DNA of 64,000 nt from Arthrobacter sp. (GCA_023264815.1 JAHFUZ010000011.1:52362-116361); one strand, 5' to 3'; positions 53,206 through 62,567 are shown, counted from the stretch's first letter. Notes: generated by a model not told the origin, from the sequence alone. Numbers and translations are program-made.

Positions 53206-54960
53206 ATGTCTGAATCCGTTAACTTGCCCGCCCTCGGTGAGAGCGTCACCGAAGGAACCGTCACCCGCTGGCTCAAGCAGGTAGGTGACCGGGTAGAGGT
53301 GGACGAACCGCTGCTCGAGGTTTCCACCGACAAAGTAGACACCGAAATCCCCTCTCCGGTAGCCGGCATCATCGAGGAGATCCTCGTGGCCGAAGACGAG
53401 ACCGCCGAAGTCGGCGCTCCCCTGGTCCGCATTGGTGACGGTTCCGGTGCCGGCGCAGCTCCTGAAGCTGCAGCAGCCCCGGCGGCCGAAGAAGCACCCG
53501 CCGCCCCGGCCCAGGAAGCCCCCGCTGCAGAAGCACCGGCCGCTCCGGCCGAGGAAGCCCCCGCTGCCGCACCCGCCGAAGAGGCTCCGGCCGCTTCCGG
53601 CGGCGAAAGCCACGACGTCACGCTCCCCGCTCTCGGCGAAAGCGTCACCGAAGGCACCGTGACCCGCTGGCTGAAGGCCGTGGGCGACACCGTTGCCGTG
53701 GATGAGCCGCTGCTCGAGGTCTCCACCGACAAGGTGGACACCGAGATCCCCTCCCCTGTTGCCGGCACGCTCCAGGAGATCCGCGTCAACGAGGATGAGA
53801 CCGCCGAAGTTGGCGCCGTCCTCGCCGTCATCGGTTCCGGCGCGGCTGCTCCCGCAGCTGCCGCACCCGCTCCGGCGCCTGCCGCCGAACCCGCGGCAGC
53901 TCCCGCACCCGCTCCGGCCACTCCGAAGGCAGAGGCAGCTCCGGCACCCGCTGCTGCCCCGGCCGCTCCCAAGGCAGAAGCCGCTGCCCCCGCTCCGGTT
54001 GCTGCAGCGGCTCCCGCTGCCGAGCCCGCCGCGGGCGGCGAGTCAGGCTACGTGACCCCGCTGGTCCGCAAGCTGGCCAACCAGCACGGCGTGGACGTCT
54101 CGTCCCTGTCCGGCACCGGCGTCGGTGGCCGAATCCGCAAGCAGGACGTCCTCGCCGCCGCAGAAGCCAAGGCAGCTCCGGCAGCAGCCCCGGCCGCAGC
54201 GGCGGCCCCGGCAGCGTCCGCTCCGGCAGCATCCTCGCTGCGCGGCACCACGCAGAAGGCACCCCGCATCCGCCAGGTCATCGCCCGCCGCATGCGCGAG
54301 TCCCTCGAGGTCTCCACCCAGCTCACGCAGGTGCACGAAGTGGACATGACCAAGGTGGCCAAGCTCCGCCTCAAGGCCAAGAACTCCTTCCAGGCCCAGA
54401 ACGGTGTCAAGCTGACCTTCCTGCCGTTCATCGCCAAGGCCGTGGCCGAGGCCCTCAAGCAGCACCCGAAGCTCAACGCTGCGTACGACGAGGACAAGCA
54501 GGAAATCACGTACCACAACGCCGAGCACCTGGCGATTGCCGTTGATACGGACAAGGGCCTGCTCGTTCCGGTCATCAACGATGCCGGCAGCCTGAACCTT
54601 GCCGGCCTGGCCGGCAAGATCGCCGATGTTGCCAGCCGCACCCGCGACGGCAAGATCGGCCCGGACGAGCTGTCCGGTGGTACCTTCAGCATCACCAACA
54701 TCGGATCCGTCGGCGCACTGTTCGATACCCCGATCATCAACCAGCCGCAGGTGGGCATCCTCGGCACCGGCGCCATTGTCAAGCGCGCCGTGGTGGTTGC
54801 TGACGAGAACGGTGACGACTCGATCGCCATCCGCTCCATGATGTACCTGTCGCTCACGTACGACCACCGCCTGGTGGACGGCGCTGACGCCGGCCGCTTC
54901 CTGCAGACCCTGAAGGCCCGCCTTGAAGAAGGCGCCTTCGAGGCCGACCTGGGACTCTAG
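53206..54960 (+). CDS. sucB: 2-oxoacid dehydrogenase E2 (dihydrolipoamide acyltransferase), two lipoyl domains
   Basis: A 584-aa acyltransferase core subunit. Two lipoyl domains (about 3-78 and 142-217) each carry the lipoylated Lys in [14 protein letters not shown]; they are joined by Ala/Pro/Glu-rich flexible linkers. A peripheral subunit-binding domain follows ([23 protein letters not shown], about 283-318). The catalytic domain ends with [20 protein letters not shown], carrying the active His. In actinobacteria such a protein serves as the E2 of pyruvate and/or 2-oxoglutarate dehydrogenase, so the name sucB is conventional. AAGGAG lies upstream of ATG 53206. The substrate E2p/E2o is not decided. 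Confidence 0.93.
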   Translation: MSESVNLPALGESVTEGTVTRWLKQVGDRVEVDEPLLEVSTDKVDTEIPSPVAGIIEEILVAEDETAEVGAPLVRIGDGSGAGAAPEAAAAPAAEEAPAAPAQEAPAAEAPAAPAEEAPAAAPAEEAPAASGGESHDVTLPALGESVTEGTVTRWLKAVGDTVAVDEPLLEVSTDKVDTEIPSPVAGTLQEIRVNEDETAEVGAVLAVIGSGAAAPAAAAPAPAPAAEPAAAPAPAPATPKAEAAPAPAAAPAAPKAEAAAPAPVAAAAPAAEPAAGGESGYVTPLVRKLANQHGVDVSSLSGTGVGGRIRKQDVLAAAEAKAAPAAAPAAAAAPAASAPAASSLRGTTQKAPRIRQVIARRMRESLEVSTQLTQVHEVDMTKVAKLRLKAKNSFQAQNGVKLTFLPFIAKAVAEALKQHPKLNAAYDEDKQEITYHNAEHLAIAVDTDKGLLVPVINDAGSLNLAGLAGKIADVASRTRDGKIGPDELSGGTFSITNIGSVGALFDTPIINQPQVGILGTGAIVKRAVVVADENGDDSIAIRSMMYLSLTYDHRLVDGADAGRFLQTLKARLEEGAFEADLGL

Positions 54961-54980
54961 CCTCCACAGGCTCAAACGAA

Positions 54981-55034
54981 CGACGGCGGTGCACGCACCG
55001 GTGGGAAACCTCCGGACGGCGTGTGCCGCCGTCG
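54981..55034 (+). terminator. Terminator of sucB
   Basis: Arms CGACGGCGGTGCACGC and GCGTGTGCCGCCGTCG pair over 16 positions with two internal mismatches, 21 bp after the sucB stop, followed by CGGTTT. Confidence 0.75.
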
Positions 55035-55096
55035 CGGTTTAACGCACCAGCCACCGCCCCGGGGCGGTGGGACACGGGACTCTTCCACCACCGCCT

Positions 55097-55113
55097 TACT
55101 ACGTGGCGTAGAA
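55097..55113. promoter_or_regulatory. Fourth BlaI-type operator, upstream of a small membrane protein gene
   Basis: TACTAC-GTGGC-GTAGAA has the same 5-nt spacer and 11 of 12 arm bases of the three cydA/blaI dyads. It ends 21 bp before the ATG at 55135. It is the only other such site I found in the intergenic sequence of this window. Confidence 0.55.
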
Positions 55114-55134
55114 GCTACTGGCTAAGCTGATTCC

Positions 55135-55488
55135 ATGACTATCGTGTTCAGCCTCCTGGTGTTCCTGCACATCGTCGGCGCCGCAATGATCGTGGGCTAC
55201 TGGATCGCCACCATCAAAGAGCCGACCATCCACCCGCGCCAGCGTGACGGCGCCTTCCTGCAGCTGCTGACAGGCATCGCCATGATGGGCCTCGTGCCCT
55301 TTATGCCCAACGCCGACCCCAACTATTTTAAGCTCGGCATCAAGTTCGCCATCGGGGTGGCCGTGGCCGTGCTGGCCGTCATTGGCGCCCGCAAGGTCAA
55401 GAAGGGCGAACCGGTGACCACCGGCCTCGCCCACGGCGTCGGTGGCCTGGCCCTGGTGAACATCGCCATCGCCACCATCTGGAACTGA
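55135..55488 (+). CDS. Small membrane protein, possible respiratory role
   Basis: A 117-aa protein with about four hydrophobic segments. It begins IVFSLLVFLHIVGAAMIVGYWI, where a His in the first helix recalls the FLHxxG opening of DUF2269/CopD/HemJ-like heme or copper membrane proteins; this is a resemblance only. The other segments are LLTGIAMMGLVPFM, FAIGVAVAVLAVIGA and GLALVNIAIATIW. It is a single-gene unit between two terminators. A BlaI-type dyad directly upstream suggests shared control with the cyd operon. I do not recognise a named family. Confidence 0.8.
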   Translation: MTIVFSLLVFLHIVGAAMIVGYWIATIKEPTIHPRQRDGAFLQLLTGIAMMGLVPFMPNADPNYFKLGIKFAIGVAVAVLAVIGARKVKKGEPVTTGLAHGVGGLALVNIAIATIWN

Positions 55489-55506
55489 TCGCCCCCTGCC
55501 CTGCCT

Positions 55507-55547
55507 GCGACGGCGCCGCTCCCCTGGCCGGGGAGCGGCGCCGTCGC
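55507..55547 (+). terminator. Terminator of the small membrane protein gene
   Basis: A perfect 18-bp stem (core GACGGCGCCGCTCCCC) with a 5-nt loop followed by GGTTTGAG, 18 bp after the stop. It shares the tail GCCGTCGCGGTTT with the sucB terminator. Confidence 0.9.
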
Positions 55548-55682
55548 GGTTTGAGCATGGCCGGGGTCATAATCCTCTGAGAGCGGACAGCCGGTGCATA
55601 CGTGCCCGCGAATCCCTAGGATGGGAACCGGCGGGGCCAGGCAACAGCCGGTCCCGGTTCAACGCGACTTTGAGGAGTGGAC

Positions 55683-56111
55683 ATGGCAGCAACACGCACC
55701 GCGCACACAGTATGGAACGGCGACCTGATCACGGGATCCGGGCAGACCACGCTGGACAGCTCCGGCCTGGGCACCTTTGATGTCACCTGGAAGGCACGCA
55801 CCGAAGCGGCCGAGGGCAAGACCAGCCCGGAGGAACTGATCGCCGCAGCGCACGCAAGCTGTTTCTCGATGGCCTTCAGCCACGCCCTTGCCGGGGCCGG
55901 CCACGCTCCGGAGGAAATCAACACCAAGGCCGATGTGACGTTTGTTCCCGGCACCGGCATCACCGGCAGCCACCTGACCATGTCCGCCAGGATCCCCGGC
56001 ATCACCGAAGAGGAATTCCAGAAGATCGCGGATGAAGCGAAGGTTGGCTGCCCCGTTTCCGGCGCCCTCGCCAGCATCGACATCACCCTGGACGCAACGC
56101 TCCAGTCCTGA
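55683..56111 (+). CDS. OsmC/Ohr-family peroxiredoxin
   Basis: A 142-aa thiol peroxidase that reduces organic hydroperoxides. The two catalytic Cys are in AAHASCFSMAFSHAL and in KVGCPVSGALAS. The ordering AARTAHTVWNGDLITGSG with a TSPEELIAAAHASC block fits the OsmC subgroup (YhfA/SACOL-type) more than Ohr. ATG 55683 is 5 nt from GAGGAG, so I prefer it to the GTG at 55677 in the track. Lipoylated E2/lpdA can serve as reductant for Ohr-type enzymes in some bacteria; that link is inference here. Confidence 0.9.
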   Translation: MAATRTAHTVWNGDLITGSGQTTLDSSGLGTFDVTWKARTEAAEGKTSPEELIAAAHASCFSMAFSHALAGAGHAPEEINTKADVTFVPGTGITGSHLTMSARIPGITEEEFQKIADEAKVGCPVSGALASIDITLDATLQS

Positions 56112-56143
56112 TCCGGAACGGCACAAACGCCGCCACGGACAAG

Positions 56144-56197
56144 CACTGAAGGCCCTGCTCCACCCGGTTGAACCGGCAGGAGGCAGGGCCTTCAGTG
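56144..56197. terminator. Bidirectional terminator between osmC and the tricorn gene
   Basis: A perfect 15-bp stem (CACTGAAGGCCCTGC and its complement) with a 24-nt loop, flanked by a further CGCCAC/GTGGCG pair, between convergent genes. Confidence 0.85.
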
Positions 56198-56213
56198 TGT
56201 GGCGGAACGGCCG

Positions 56214-59200
56214 TCAGCCGCCGTGGCGGCGCGCCGGGAGCGGGGCCGGCCGCAGGAGCCGGTAGCCTTCCCGTGCCGGGGGCCTGTCCGTGGGGAGTTC
56301 CTGGATCATTTCCTTGAGCGCACCGATGCCATATTCCAGCTGCGGGTCCGTGCCCGCTGCATAGGCGTGCGGCGGGAAGGTCACTTCGATGTCCGGGTCC
56401 ACGCCGTAGTTCTCCACGGACCATCCCACGCCGCCGCCAAACCAGTTGGCGTACCGCGGCTGGGTTACTCCGGTGCCGTCGGCCAGGGAGAACCTGTTAT
56501 CGATACCCACCACGCCGCCCCAGGTGCGCGTACCGACCACTGGCCCGATTCCGCGCAGTTTGGACACCTGGGTAATGATGTCGCCGTCGGACCCGGCGAA
56601 TTCATCAGCCAGGATGATCACCGGGCCGCGCGGGGCGTGGTGCGGGTAGGTGCGCGGGCGTTCGCCGCGTGGCATGCTCCAGCCGGTCACCTTACGGCCG
56701 ATCAGCTCGGCCACCAGCTGCGATGTGTGGCCGCCGCGGTTGCGCCGGACGTCCACGATCAGCCCGTCCAGTGCCGTTTCGGTGTCCAGGTCGCGGTGCA
56801 GCTGGGCCCAGCCGTTGGCCATCATGTCCGGGATGTGGAGGTAGCCGTAGCGGCCGGCCGACGCCTCGCGGACGGTCCGCCTGTTGGATGCCACCCATTC
56901 CTGGTAGCGCAGCCGTTCCTCGTCCTTGACGGGCACGACGGCGATGCGCCGCTGCTTCCCGGCATCAGCACCGTGGCCGGGGCCATTCCGGAGTGTCAGT
57001 TCCACGGCACGCCCGGCGGCACCCACCAACTGCATGGCAGGCGTCACCGTGGCGGACAGCGGCACACCGTCGATGGCGAGGAGCACGTCCCCGGCCTTGG
57101 CTGCGGCTCCCGGCCGGGTCAGCGGCGAGGTGGCCAGCGGATCGGACGATTCGCCCGCCAGGATGCGGGTGATTTCCCAGCCGGCGGCTGTCAGGGACAA
57201 GTCGGCCCCCAGGCGCCCCTGGCCGGTGCTGCCGTCCTCGGTGACCGTGGCCGGCTTCACGTAGGCATGCGAGGTACCGAGTTCGCCGTGGAGCTCCCAA
57301 AGCAGGTCCACCAGGTCGTCGTGCGATCCCAGCCGGTCCACCAGCGGACGGTACCGCTTATGCACCGACTCCCAGTCCTGCCCGGCCATGTCTTCTGCCC
57401 AGAAGAAATCACGCTGCAGGCGCCACGCCTCGTCAAAGGCCTGGCCCCAGACACTGACCGGGTCCATCATGACCCTGATCCTGCCCAGGTCCACCTTGAC
57501 CAGCTGGCCGGATTCCTCGTCCGCTTTGGCGGCCGAGGGGACAACACTGACCTGCTTGTCGCTGATCAGCACCACCTTGGTGCCGTCGCCGGAGAGCCGG
57601 TAGCTGTCCAGGGCCTCCACCAGGGTGGAGGGCTTGCGCCGGGCCAGGTCAAACCGGACCAGGCTGGGACGGGTGTCCTTGTCGTCGCGGCTGGCCTTGC
57701 CGTCGCCGGTGACACCAGCGAGTGCCCAGTCCAGCCACAGCAGCGCACCGTCCGTGGCCGTCAGCGCGGTGTAGTTTCCCTGCGGCACCGGAACCCCAAT
57801 GACACGGTGGGCGAGTCCTTCCGGGTCCACCCGGACTGGCGAAACCTCCGCATCGCCGCCGTCCTTGGCCTCGGGGCTGGCTGACGGCTCCAGGTCAACG
57901 GCCGGGCCAAAGGGCGACGGCGTTGCCGCCGCGAGTGCCACAAGGTACGGCTTGATGGGGCTGGGGAAGGACAGATCGAACGAGTGGCCATCGTAGACAG
58001 GGTCAAAGCTGCGGTTGGAGAGGAATGCCAGGAACTTCCCGTCGGGCGTAAAACTCGGCGATGCATCGCAGAACCGGCCGTCGGTAACCTCCACCATGCC
58101 GCCGCCCCGGTTCGCCACGCTGGCCAGCCTCAACCTGCTGCGCGAGCCGAATGAGGTGACCGGCTCCGACCAGGCAAGCCACTGCGAGTCAGGCGACCAC
58201 GCCAGTTCCTCGATGGATCCTTCACCGATGCTGGCCACCAGCGACAGCTCCCCCGTGGCCGTGTTGGCCACATAGACATCGCCGAAGGACGTTCCCACGG
58301 CAAGCCAGGTGCCGTCCGGGCTGGCTTCCATGGCGCTGGCGCGCGTGGGCTTGGGAAACGCAATACGGGCCGGAGCCGGGGTATGGTCCCCGCTTCCCGT
58401 CCCGTCGCCGTCCTCGGCAGGCACGGCACCGGAGTCCGGGGCGGATTCCCCCAGGAAGGAGTCGTTTGGTACGGGAATCGCGACGTCGGCAGCCGACGCC
58501 GTGGCCGAGCCCGCCGCCGGGACTGGCCGGGGCAGCAGCGCTTCGTCGTCCGGACCAGACTCGGGACGCATGCTTTCCGACGCTGCCGCGACGGCCACGG
58601 ACAACGCTGCAACCGCAGGAGCGGCACCTGCCGGGACGGCAACCTCGGCGGCAATTTCTTTGACGTAAATAGCCTCAACACCGTCGTGGTCGGCGATGTA
58701 GGCGATGCGGCCGCCGTCGAGCGGCCTGGGCAGGCGTGCGCGGACTCCCGGAGCGGCTTCAACCACCCGGGAAGGACCGTCCTTGTGGCGGACCCAGTGG
58801 ACCGTGCCATGGGATTCCACCGCACTGGCGGCACCGCCGGCATCCGGTACCGCTGCGCCCAGGTGGTTGGCGGCCTTTAGCAGGGCCGGGCGCCGGGCCT
58901 GGGAAGCCGACCCCAGGGTGATGTCCAGACGCACTGGCTCCGCGGACAGGTCGTGGAGGACCCAGAGCTCGCCCGCGGATTCGAAGACCACGCGTTCACC
59001 GTCGCTGGTGGCGTGCCGGACGTAGAAGTCTTCGTGGTCTGTGTGGCGGCGGAGGTCGCCGCCGCCGGGAAGCACCGAGTACAGGTTTCCGTAGCCCTCG
59101 TGGTCGGAAAGGAACGCGATGCGTCCTCCCACCCACAAGGGATCGGTGAGGTTTCCGTCCAGCTCCGGAACCAGGCGTTCGAACTCGCCGTTCCCGTCAG

Positions 59201-59732
59201 CATCGATCCACAGCTTGCCGGCCGTGCCACCGCGGTACCGCTTCCACCATGCGGGCTCACGCGACAGGACACTGGCCAGGACAACCGGCCGTTCATCCCC
59301 CACCTCCGGTCCGAAGGCCACCGATTCGACCGGCCCAAACGGGAGCTCCTCGGCCCAGCCGCCCTCCACGGGGACGGAGTAGGCGTGCGTGTGCCGGCTT
59401 TCGGCCTGGCGGAAGGCGCTCGTCACTACCACGTTGCCGCCGGCAGTGAAGCCTTTAACCCTGGTGCTGCTGTGCCCGAAATAGGTCAGCTGGCGGTAGC
59501 CGCCGCCGTCCACGTCCGCCGATACCACTTCCGGCGCGGTGCCCTGGATAACCGTCCAGACCAGCCGCTTGCCGTCAGGAGTAAAGCGCGGGTTGCGGGC
59601 GGGCAGCTGCAGGGACGAAACCCGCCATGCCCGGCCACCGCCGAGGGGCGCAATCCAGACGTCGTCCTCTGCGACAAACGTGACCAGATCGCCGTGGACA
59701 TGCGGAAACCGGAGGTAGCTCGAAGAAGTCAT
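56214..59732 (-). CDS. Tricorn-type protease (S41A peptidase)
   Basis: An 1172-aa peptidase that trims peptides downstream of large proteases in the cytoplasm. The N-terminal half forms two beta-propellers (YLRFPHVHGDLVTFVAEDDVW, and WSPDSQWLAWSEP repeats). A C1 domain, a PDZ domain (AAKAGDVLLAIDGVPLS) and the C2 catalytic domain follow, with VDVRRNRGGHTSQLV and the nucleophile Ser in EFAGSDGDI. An Ala/Pro/Gly-rich insert of roughly 90 residues around residues 360-460 is not part of the propeller pattern. ATG 59732 (MTSSSYLRF) is preferred, since the track start at 59939 runs over the divergent epimerase gene. Confidence 0.92.
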   Translation of the reverse strand: MTSSSYLRFPHVHGDLVTFVAEDDVWIAPLGGGRAWRVSSLQLPARNPRFTPDGKRLVWTVIQGTAPEVVSADVDGGGYRQLTYFGHSSTRVKGFTAGGNVVVTSAFRQAESRHTHAYSVPVEGGWAEELPFGPVESVAFGPEVGDERPVVLASVLSREPAWWKRYRGGTAGKLWIDADGNGEFERLVPELDGNLTDPLWVGGRIAFLSDHEGYGNLYSVLPGGGDLRRHTDHEDFYVRHATSDGERVVFESAGELWVLHDLSAEPVRLDITLGSASQARRPALLKAANHLGAAVPDAGGAASAVESHGTVHWVRHKDGPSRVVEAAPGVRARLPRPLDGGRIAYIADHDGVEAIYVKEIAAEVAVPAGAAPAVAALSVAVAAASESMRPESGPDDEALLPRPVPAAGSATASAADVAIPVPNDSFLGESAPDSGAVPAEDGDGTGSGDHTPAPARIAFPKPTRASAMEASPDGTWLAVGTSFGDVYVANTATGELSLVASIGEGSIEELAWSPDSQWLAWSEPVTSFGSRSRLRLASVANRGGGMVEVTDGRFCDASPSFTPDGKFLAFLSNRSFDPVYDGHSFDLSFPSPIKPYLVALAAATPSPFGPAVDLEPSASPEAKDGGDAEVSPVRVDPEGLAHRVIGVPVPQGNYTALTATDGALLWLDWALAGVTGDGKASRDDKDTRPSLVRFDLARRKPSTLVEALDSYRLSGDGTKVVLISDKQVSVVPSAAKADEESGQLVKVDLGRIRVMMDPVSVWGQAFDEAWRLQRDFFWAEDMAGQDWESVHKRYRPLVDRLGSHDDLVDLLWELHGELGTSHAYVKPATVTEDGSTGQGRLGADLSLTAAGWEITRILAGESSDPLATSPLTRPGAAAKAGDVLLAIDGVPLSATVTPAMQLVGAAGRAVELTLRNGPGHGADAGKQRRIAVVPVKDEERLRYQEWVASNRRTVREASAGRYGYLHIPDMMANGWAQLHRDLDTETALDGLIVDVRRNRGGHTSQLVAELIGRKVTGWSMPRGERPRTYPHHAPRGPVIILADEFAGSDGDIITQVSKLRGIGPVVGTRTWGGVVGIDNRFSLADGTGVTQPRYANWFGGGVGWSVENYGVDPDIEVTFPPHAYAAGTDPQLEYGIGALKEMIQELPTDRPPAREGYRLLRPAPLPARRHGG

Positions 59733-59813
59733 CGTTCGATCATAGTCAACCGTGGCCGGGGTATCGGGGAGATGCGGCTGTTCCGTTGGAGTGTGGTCGT
59801 GGTGAGATGAACC

Positions 59814-60740
59814 ATGCATATCGTCATCGCCGGCGCCTCCGGGCTGATCGGCACAGAGTTGTCCGCCACCCTGCGCGCGGCAGGCCATGAGGTGGTGTCC
59901 CTGGTCCGCCGCAAGCCATCGTCCCCCCAGGAAGTCCAATGGGATCCCGCAGTCCGCCGCCTGGACCCGCTGGCGCTGGCCGGCGCCGACACGGTCATCA
60001 ACCTGGCCGGGGCCGGGATCGGCGACAGGCCCCTGACGCGGCGCCGGATCAGCGAGCTGTACGCTTCACGCCTCGGCGCTACCGGCACCCTGACCGAGGC
60101 CATGGGCCGGCTGGATGAACCTCCGCGGACGTTTATCAGCCAGTCAGCGTCCGGGTACTACGGCGATTCAGGCCCGGCGCAGCTCCGCGAAACCGCATCC
60201 CCGGGTTCTGGCGTTTTGTCCCGCCTCTGCATCGAATGGGAATCCGCCGCCCACGAAGCACCGTCCGGCGTCCGTGTGGTGACAACCCGGACCGGGATTG
60301 TACTCAGCCGGAGCGGGGGTGCGATGGGCCGCCTGCTGCCCTTGATCCGGCTCGGTGTGGGCGGTCCGTTGGGCAACGGCAGGCAATACTGGCCGTGGAT
60401 CACACTTCCTGACGTTGCTGCAGCCTTCGTGTTCCTCTCCAGCGCCGGAATCCGCGGGGCCGTCAATGTGTGCGCCCCCGAACAGTCGGATGTGAACAGC
60501 CTGACAGCTGCCCTGGCCGCGGCGTTCCACCGCCCGGCAGTCTTTCGGGTGCCGGCGCCGGCACTGCGGCTGGCGATGGGAAAACTCGCCGATGAGCTCC
60601 TGCTGCCCAGTCAGCGGATGGAGCCTGCGGTACTGGCGGCAGCCGGATTCAAGTGGAAGCATCCGTCGCTGGCCGAGGCGGCCGCGTGGGTTGCCGGGCA
60701 GGACGACACCCCGGTCAGGGGTCCGGAAGGACATCGGTGA
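59814..60740 (+). CDS. TIGR01777 family NAD-dependent epimerase/dehydratase-like protein
   Basis: A 308-aa extended SDR protein. NAD(P)-binding HIVIAGASGLIGTELSATLRAAGHEV opens the protein, VINLAGAGIGDR and ISQSASGYYGD (with the SDR Tyr region) follow, and LPLIRLGVGGPLGNGRQYWPWI is the typical TIGR01777 block, with DUF1731-like C-terminal sequence (LLLPSQRMEPAVLAAAGF). The substrate is unknown. The gene sits between sucB and lipB as Rv2216 does in M. tuberculosis, from memory. Its 3' end overlaps the convergent kinase gene by 26 nt. Confidence 0.9.
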   Translation: MHIVIAGASGLIGTELSATLRAAGHEVVSLVRRKPSSPQEVQWDPAVRRLDPLALAGADTVINLAGAGIGDRPLTRRRISELYASRLGATGTLTEAMGRLDEPPRTFISQSASGYYGDSGPAQLRETASPGSGVLSRLCIEWESAAHEAPSGVRVVTTRTGIVLSRSGGAMGRLLPLIRLGVGGPLGNGRQYWPWITLPDVAAAFVFLSSAGIRGAVNVCAPEQSDVNSLTAALAAAFHRPAVFRVPAPALRLAMGKLADELLLPSQRMEPAVLAAAGFKWKHPSLAEAAAWVAGQDDTPVRGPEGHR

Positions 60741-62529
60741 TCAGCCACCGCCCCTCCAGGGAAACCAGGGCAAGGCGAAGGACCTGGTCCGTTCCCGGGG
60801 CACCCTGGGCCACCACAACGCCCGAGCCGTCCCGTTCCTCATAAGGCGAGGTTGCCGACCGGACCCGCACCACCACCCGTTCGGCGGAACCGCCCGGCTG
60901 GACCTGGACATCGGAGACCGTGCTGGTGAACCCTGCCAGGACATGGCCGGATTCCTCCAGCGATGCTTTGAGCCGCGCATCGGCGGCCGCCGACGTGGAA
61001 CCCGGGGCGTTCACCAGGTCCAGGAGTTCCAGCCGGCCCGAGCTGAACGCCAAAGAACGCACAGCCGCCAGCCCATGGACGGCTTCGGCCGGGTTGGCCG
61101 AGCCCAGCCGGGAATCCACGTGCGCCGGAACCGCTGCAGTGTGGTCCACATCACTGCCTGCCGCCGGCCCGGAGGCTTCGGTATCAGATCCGTCCCGCAG
61201 GGAGCCCGTTTGCTGTCCGGCTGACTCTGGAAGAGGGCCGGCCACGCCTGCCAGCGGCCCGGCAGGGCCCCAGACGCCGGCCACCCAGATGGCGCCGGCC
61301 ACAACGGCCACCGCACCCGCGGCCAGCAGCATGGTTCCCAGTCCACGGCCCGCCCTGGGTAGCTGGCGGCCACGTCTTCCGGGTCCAGGATGCCCCCGCA
61401 GTATGCGATGCGACGCTGACCGTTGCACAGGAGCGTCAGCGGTGTCCGCCAATGGAGCTGGCTCCGCGTGCTTGCCCCGCGGCGCCGTTCTTTCCCCGCC
61501 CGCAGGGAAAGGAAGCACCTGGCGCGCCCCGAACAATCCGGACCACCGGGACGTCGAGAGCTTCCGCCGCCAGGCCCCGGCCCGGGTCAGCAATACACCG
61601 CCGGAACGCTTCTGGTCGCGCCGCTGGGTCAGGAGCTGCGGGATGACGGTGGCATGCACGGAGGACGAGAGGTCGATGGGCAACGGCGGCGCGCTCCGGT
61701 AGATCGCCGTCGCAAGTTCCACGGCCGTAGGCCGCAGGCGCCGGTCCTCATTCAGGCCGGATTCCAGGGCCGCGGTCAGCTCCGGTGGAACATCCGGCAG
61801 CACCAGTGACAGCGGCGGGCGGTCAGCACTGCGGCGGGGCGGCTCGCCCGTCAGGCAGTACCACCCCAACGCAGCCACCGCATAGACATCCCGCTCCGGC
61901 TGCAGCCCTGCCCGAACGGCATCCACCGGCGTCGGGTCCGTAAACCCGGCGGTACCGTAATCAGGCACTGCCGAAGCATCCCCCACCATCCTGGCAATCC
62001 CGACGTCGGACAGCACCGGTTTGCCGTGACCGGTAAACAGGACATTCCCCGGTGCGACGTCCCCGTGCGTGAACCCCTTGGCATGCAGGTAACCCAGGGC
62101 CTGGGCAATGGGGGTCAGGACCGTGACCGTCTCCCCCACAGGGAGACTGCCCCGGTTGGCTACAAGCTCTGCCAGCGAGCCACCCGGTGCGTAGTCCAGC
62201 AGCAGGCCAATCCCGCCGTGCGCTTCTTCAGTCCCTGCCTCACCCGGCGTCCGTGCAAAGCGAACGGCGTCATGGGCCTTGATGAGGTGCTGGTGGTCCA
62301 GTACCGAGAGGATCCGGATTTCGCGGCGGACGTCCTGCTGGTCCGCGGCCCCGTGTGGTCCGGAGGCAGCCGAGTGAGCGCCCCCGCCAGACATGGCGCC
62401 CAGGCATTTCAGTGCATACTCCCGGCCCGTCTTTTCTTCCGTGACCAGCCAGACCGTTGAACTCCCGCCGCGGCCCAACAGGCGTCGCACGAGGAAACCG
62501 GGAACGTCCGGGGCAGAGAAATGATCCAT
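60715..62529 (-). CDS. Membrane Ser/Thr protein kinase, atypical active site
   Basis: A 604-aa protein with an N-terminal kinase domain (about 12-275), a basic juxtamembrane region, one transmembrane segment (TMLLAAGAVAVVAGAIWVAGVW, near 400) and an extracytoplasmic domain of about 180 aa. Gly-rich LGRGGSSTVW and the ATP-binding K41 (YALK) are intact. The catalytic loop is HGDVAPGN instead of HRDLKPxN, and the metal site is SDVGIAR instead of DFG. The Asp and Asn remain, so activity is possible, as a non-RD kinase. The external domain has no PASTA repeats and I cannot name its ligand. It diverges from lipB. Confidence 0.87.
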   Translation of the reverse strand: MDHFSAPDVPGFLVRRLLGRGGSSTVWLVTEEKTGREYALKCLGAMSGGGAHSAASGPHGAADQQDVRREIRILSVLDHQHLIKAHDAVRFARTPGEAGTEEAHGGIGLLLDYAPGGSLAELVANRGSLPVGETVTVLTPIAQALGYLHAKGFTHGDVAPGNVLFTGHGKPVLSDVGIARMVGDASAVPDYGTAGFTDPTPVDAVRAGLQPERDVYAVAALGWYCLTGEPPRRSADRPPLSLVLPDVPPELTAALESGLNEDRRLRPTAVELATAIYRSAPPLPIDLSSSVHATVIPQLLTQRRDQKRSGGVLLTRAGAWRRKLSTSRWSGLFGARQVLPFPAGGERTAPRGKHAEPAPLADTADAPVQRSASHRILRGHPGPGRRGRQLPRAGRGLGTMLLAAGAVAVVAGAIWVAGVWGPAGPLAGVAGPLPESAGQQTGSLRDGSDTEASGPAAGSDVDHTAAVPAHVDSRLGSANPAEAVHGLAAVRSLAFSSGRLELLDLVNAPGSTSAAADARLKASLEESGHVLAGFTSTVSDVQVQPGGSAERVVVRVRSATSPYEERDGSGVVVAQGAPGTDQVLRLALVSLEGRWLITDVLPDP

Positions 62530-62567
62530 GAGTCATGTCTAGCCGAATCCCGGACTGCCTGCAGAAG

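Noticed and set aside
53440-54240. Ala/Pro repeats in sucB as a tandem repeat or misassembly
   Set aside because: They are the normal flexible linkers between the two lipoyl domains, subunit-binding domain and catalytic core; the frame stays open.
59733-59939. Longer N-terminus of the tricorn peptidase
   Set aside because: It would run back over the start of the divergent epimerase gene, and the residues resemble an antisense translation of it.
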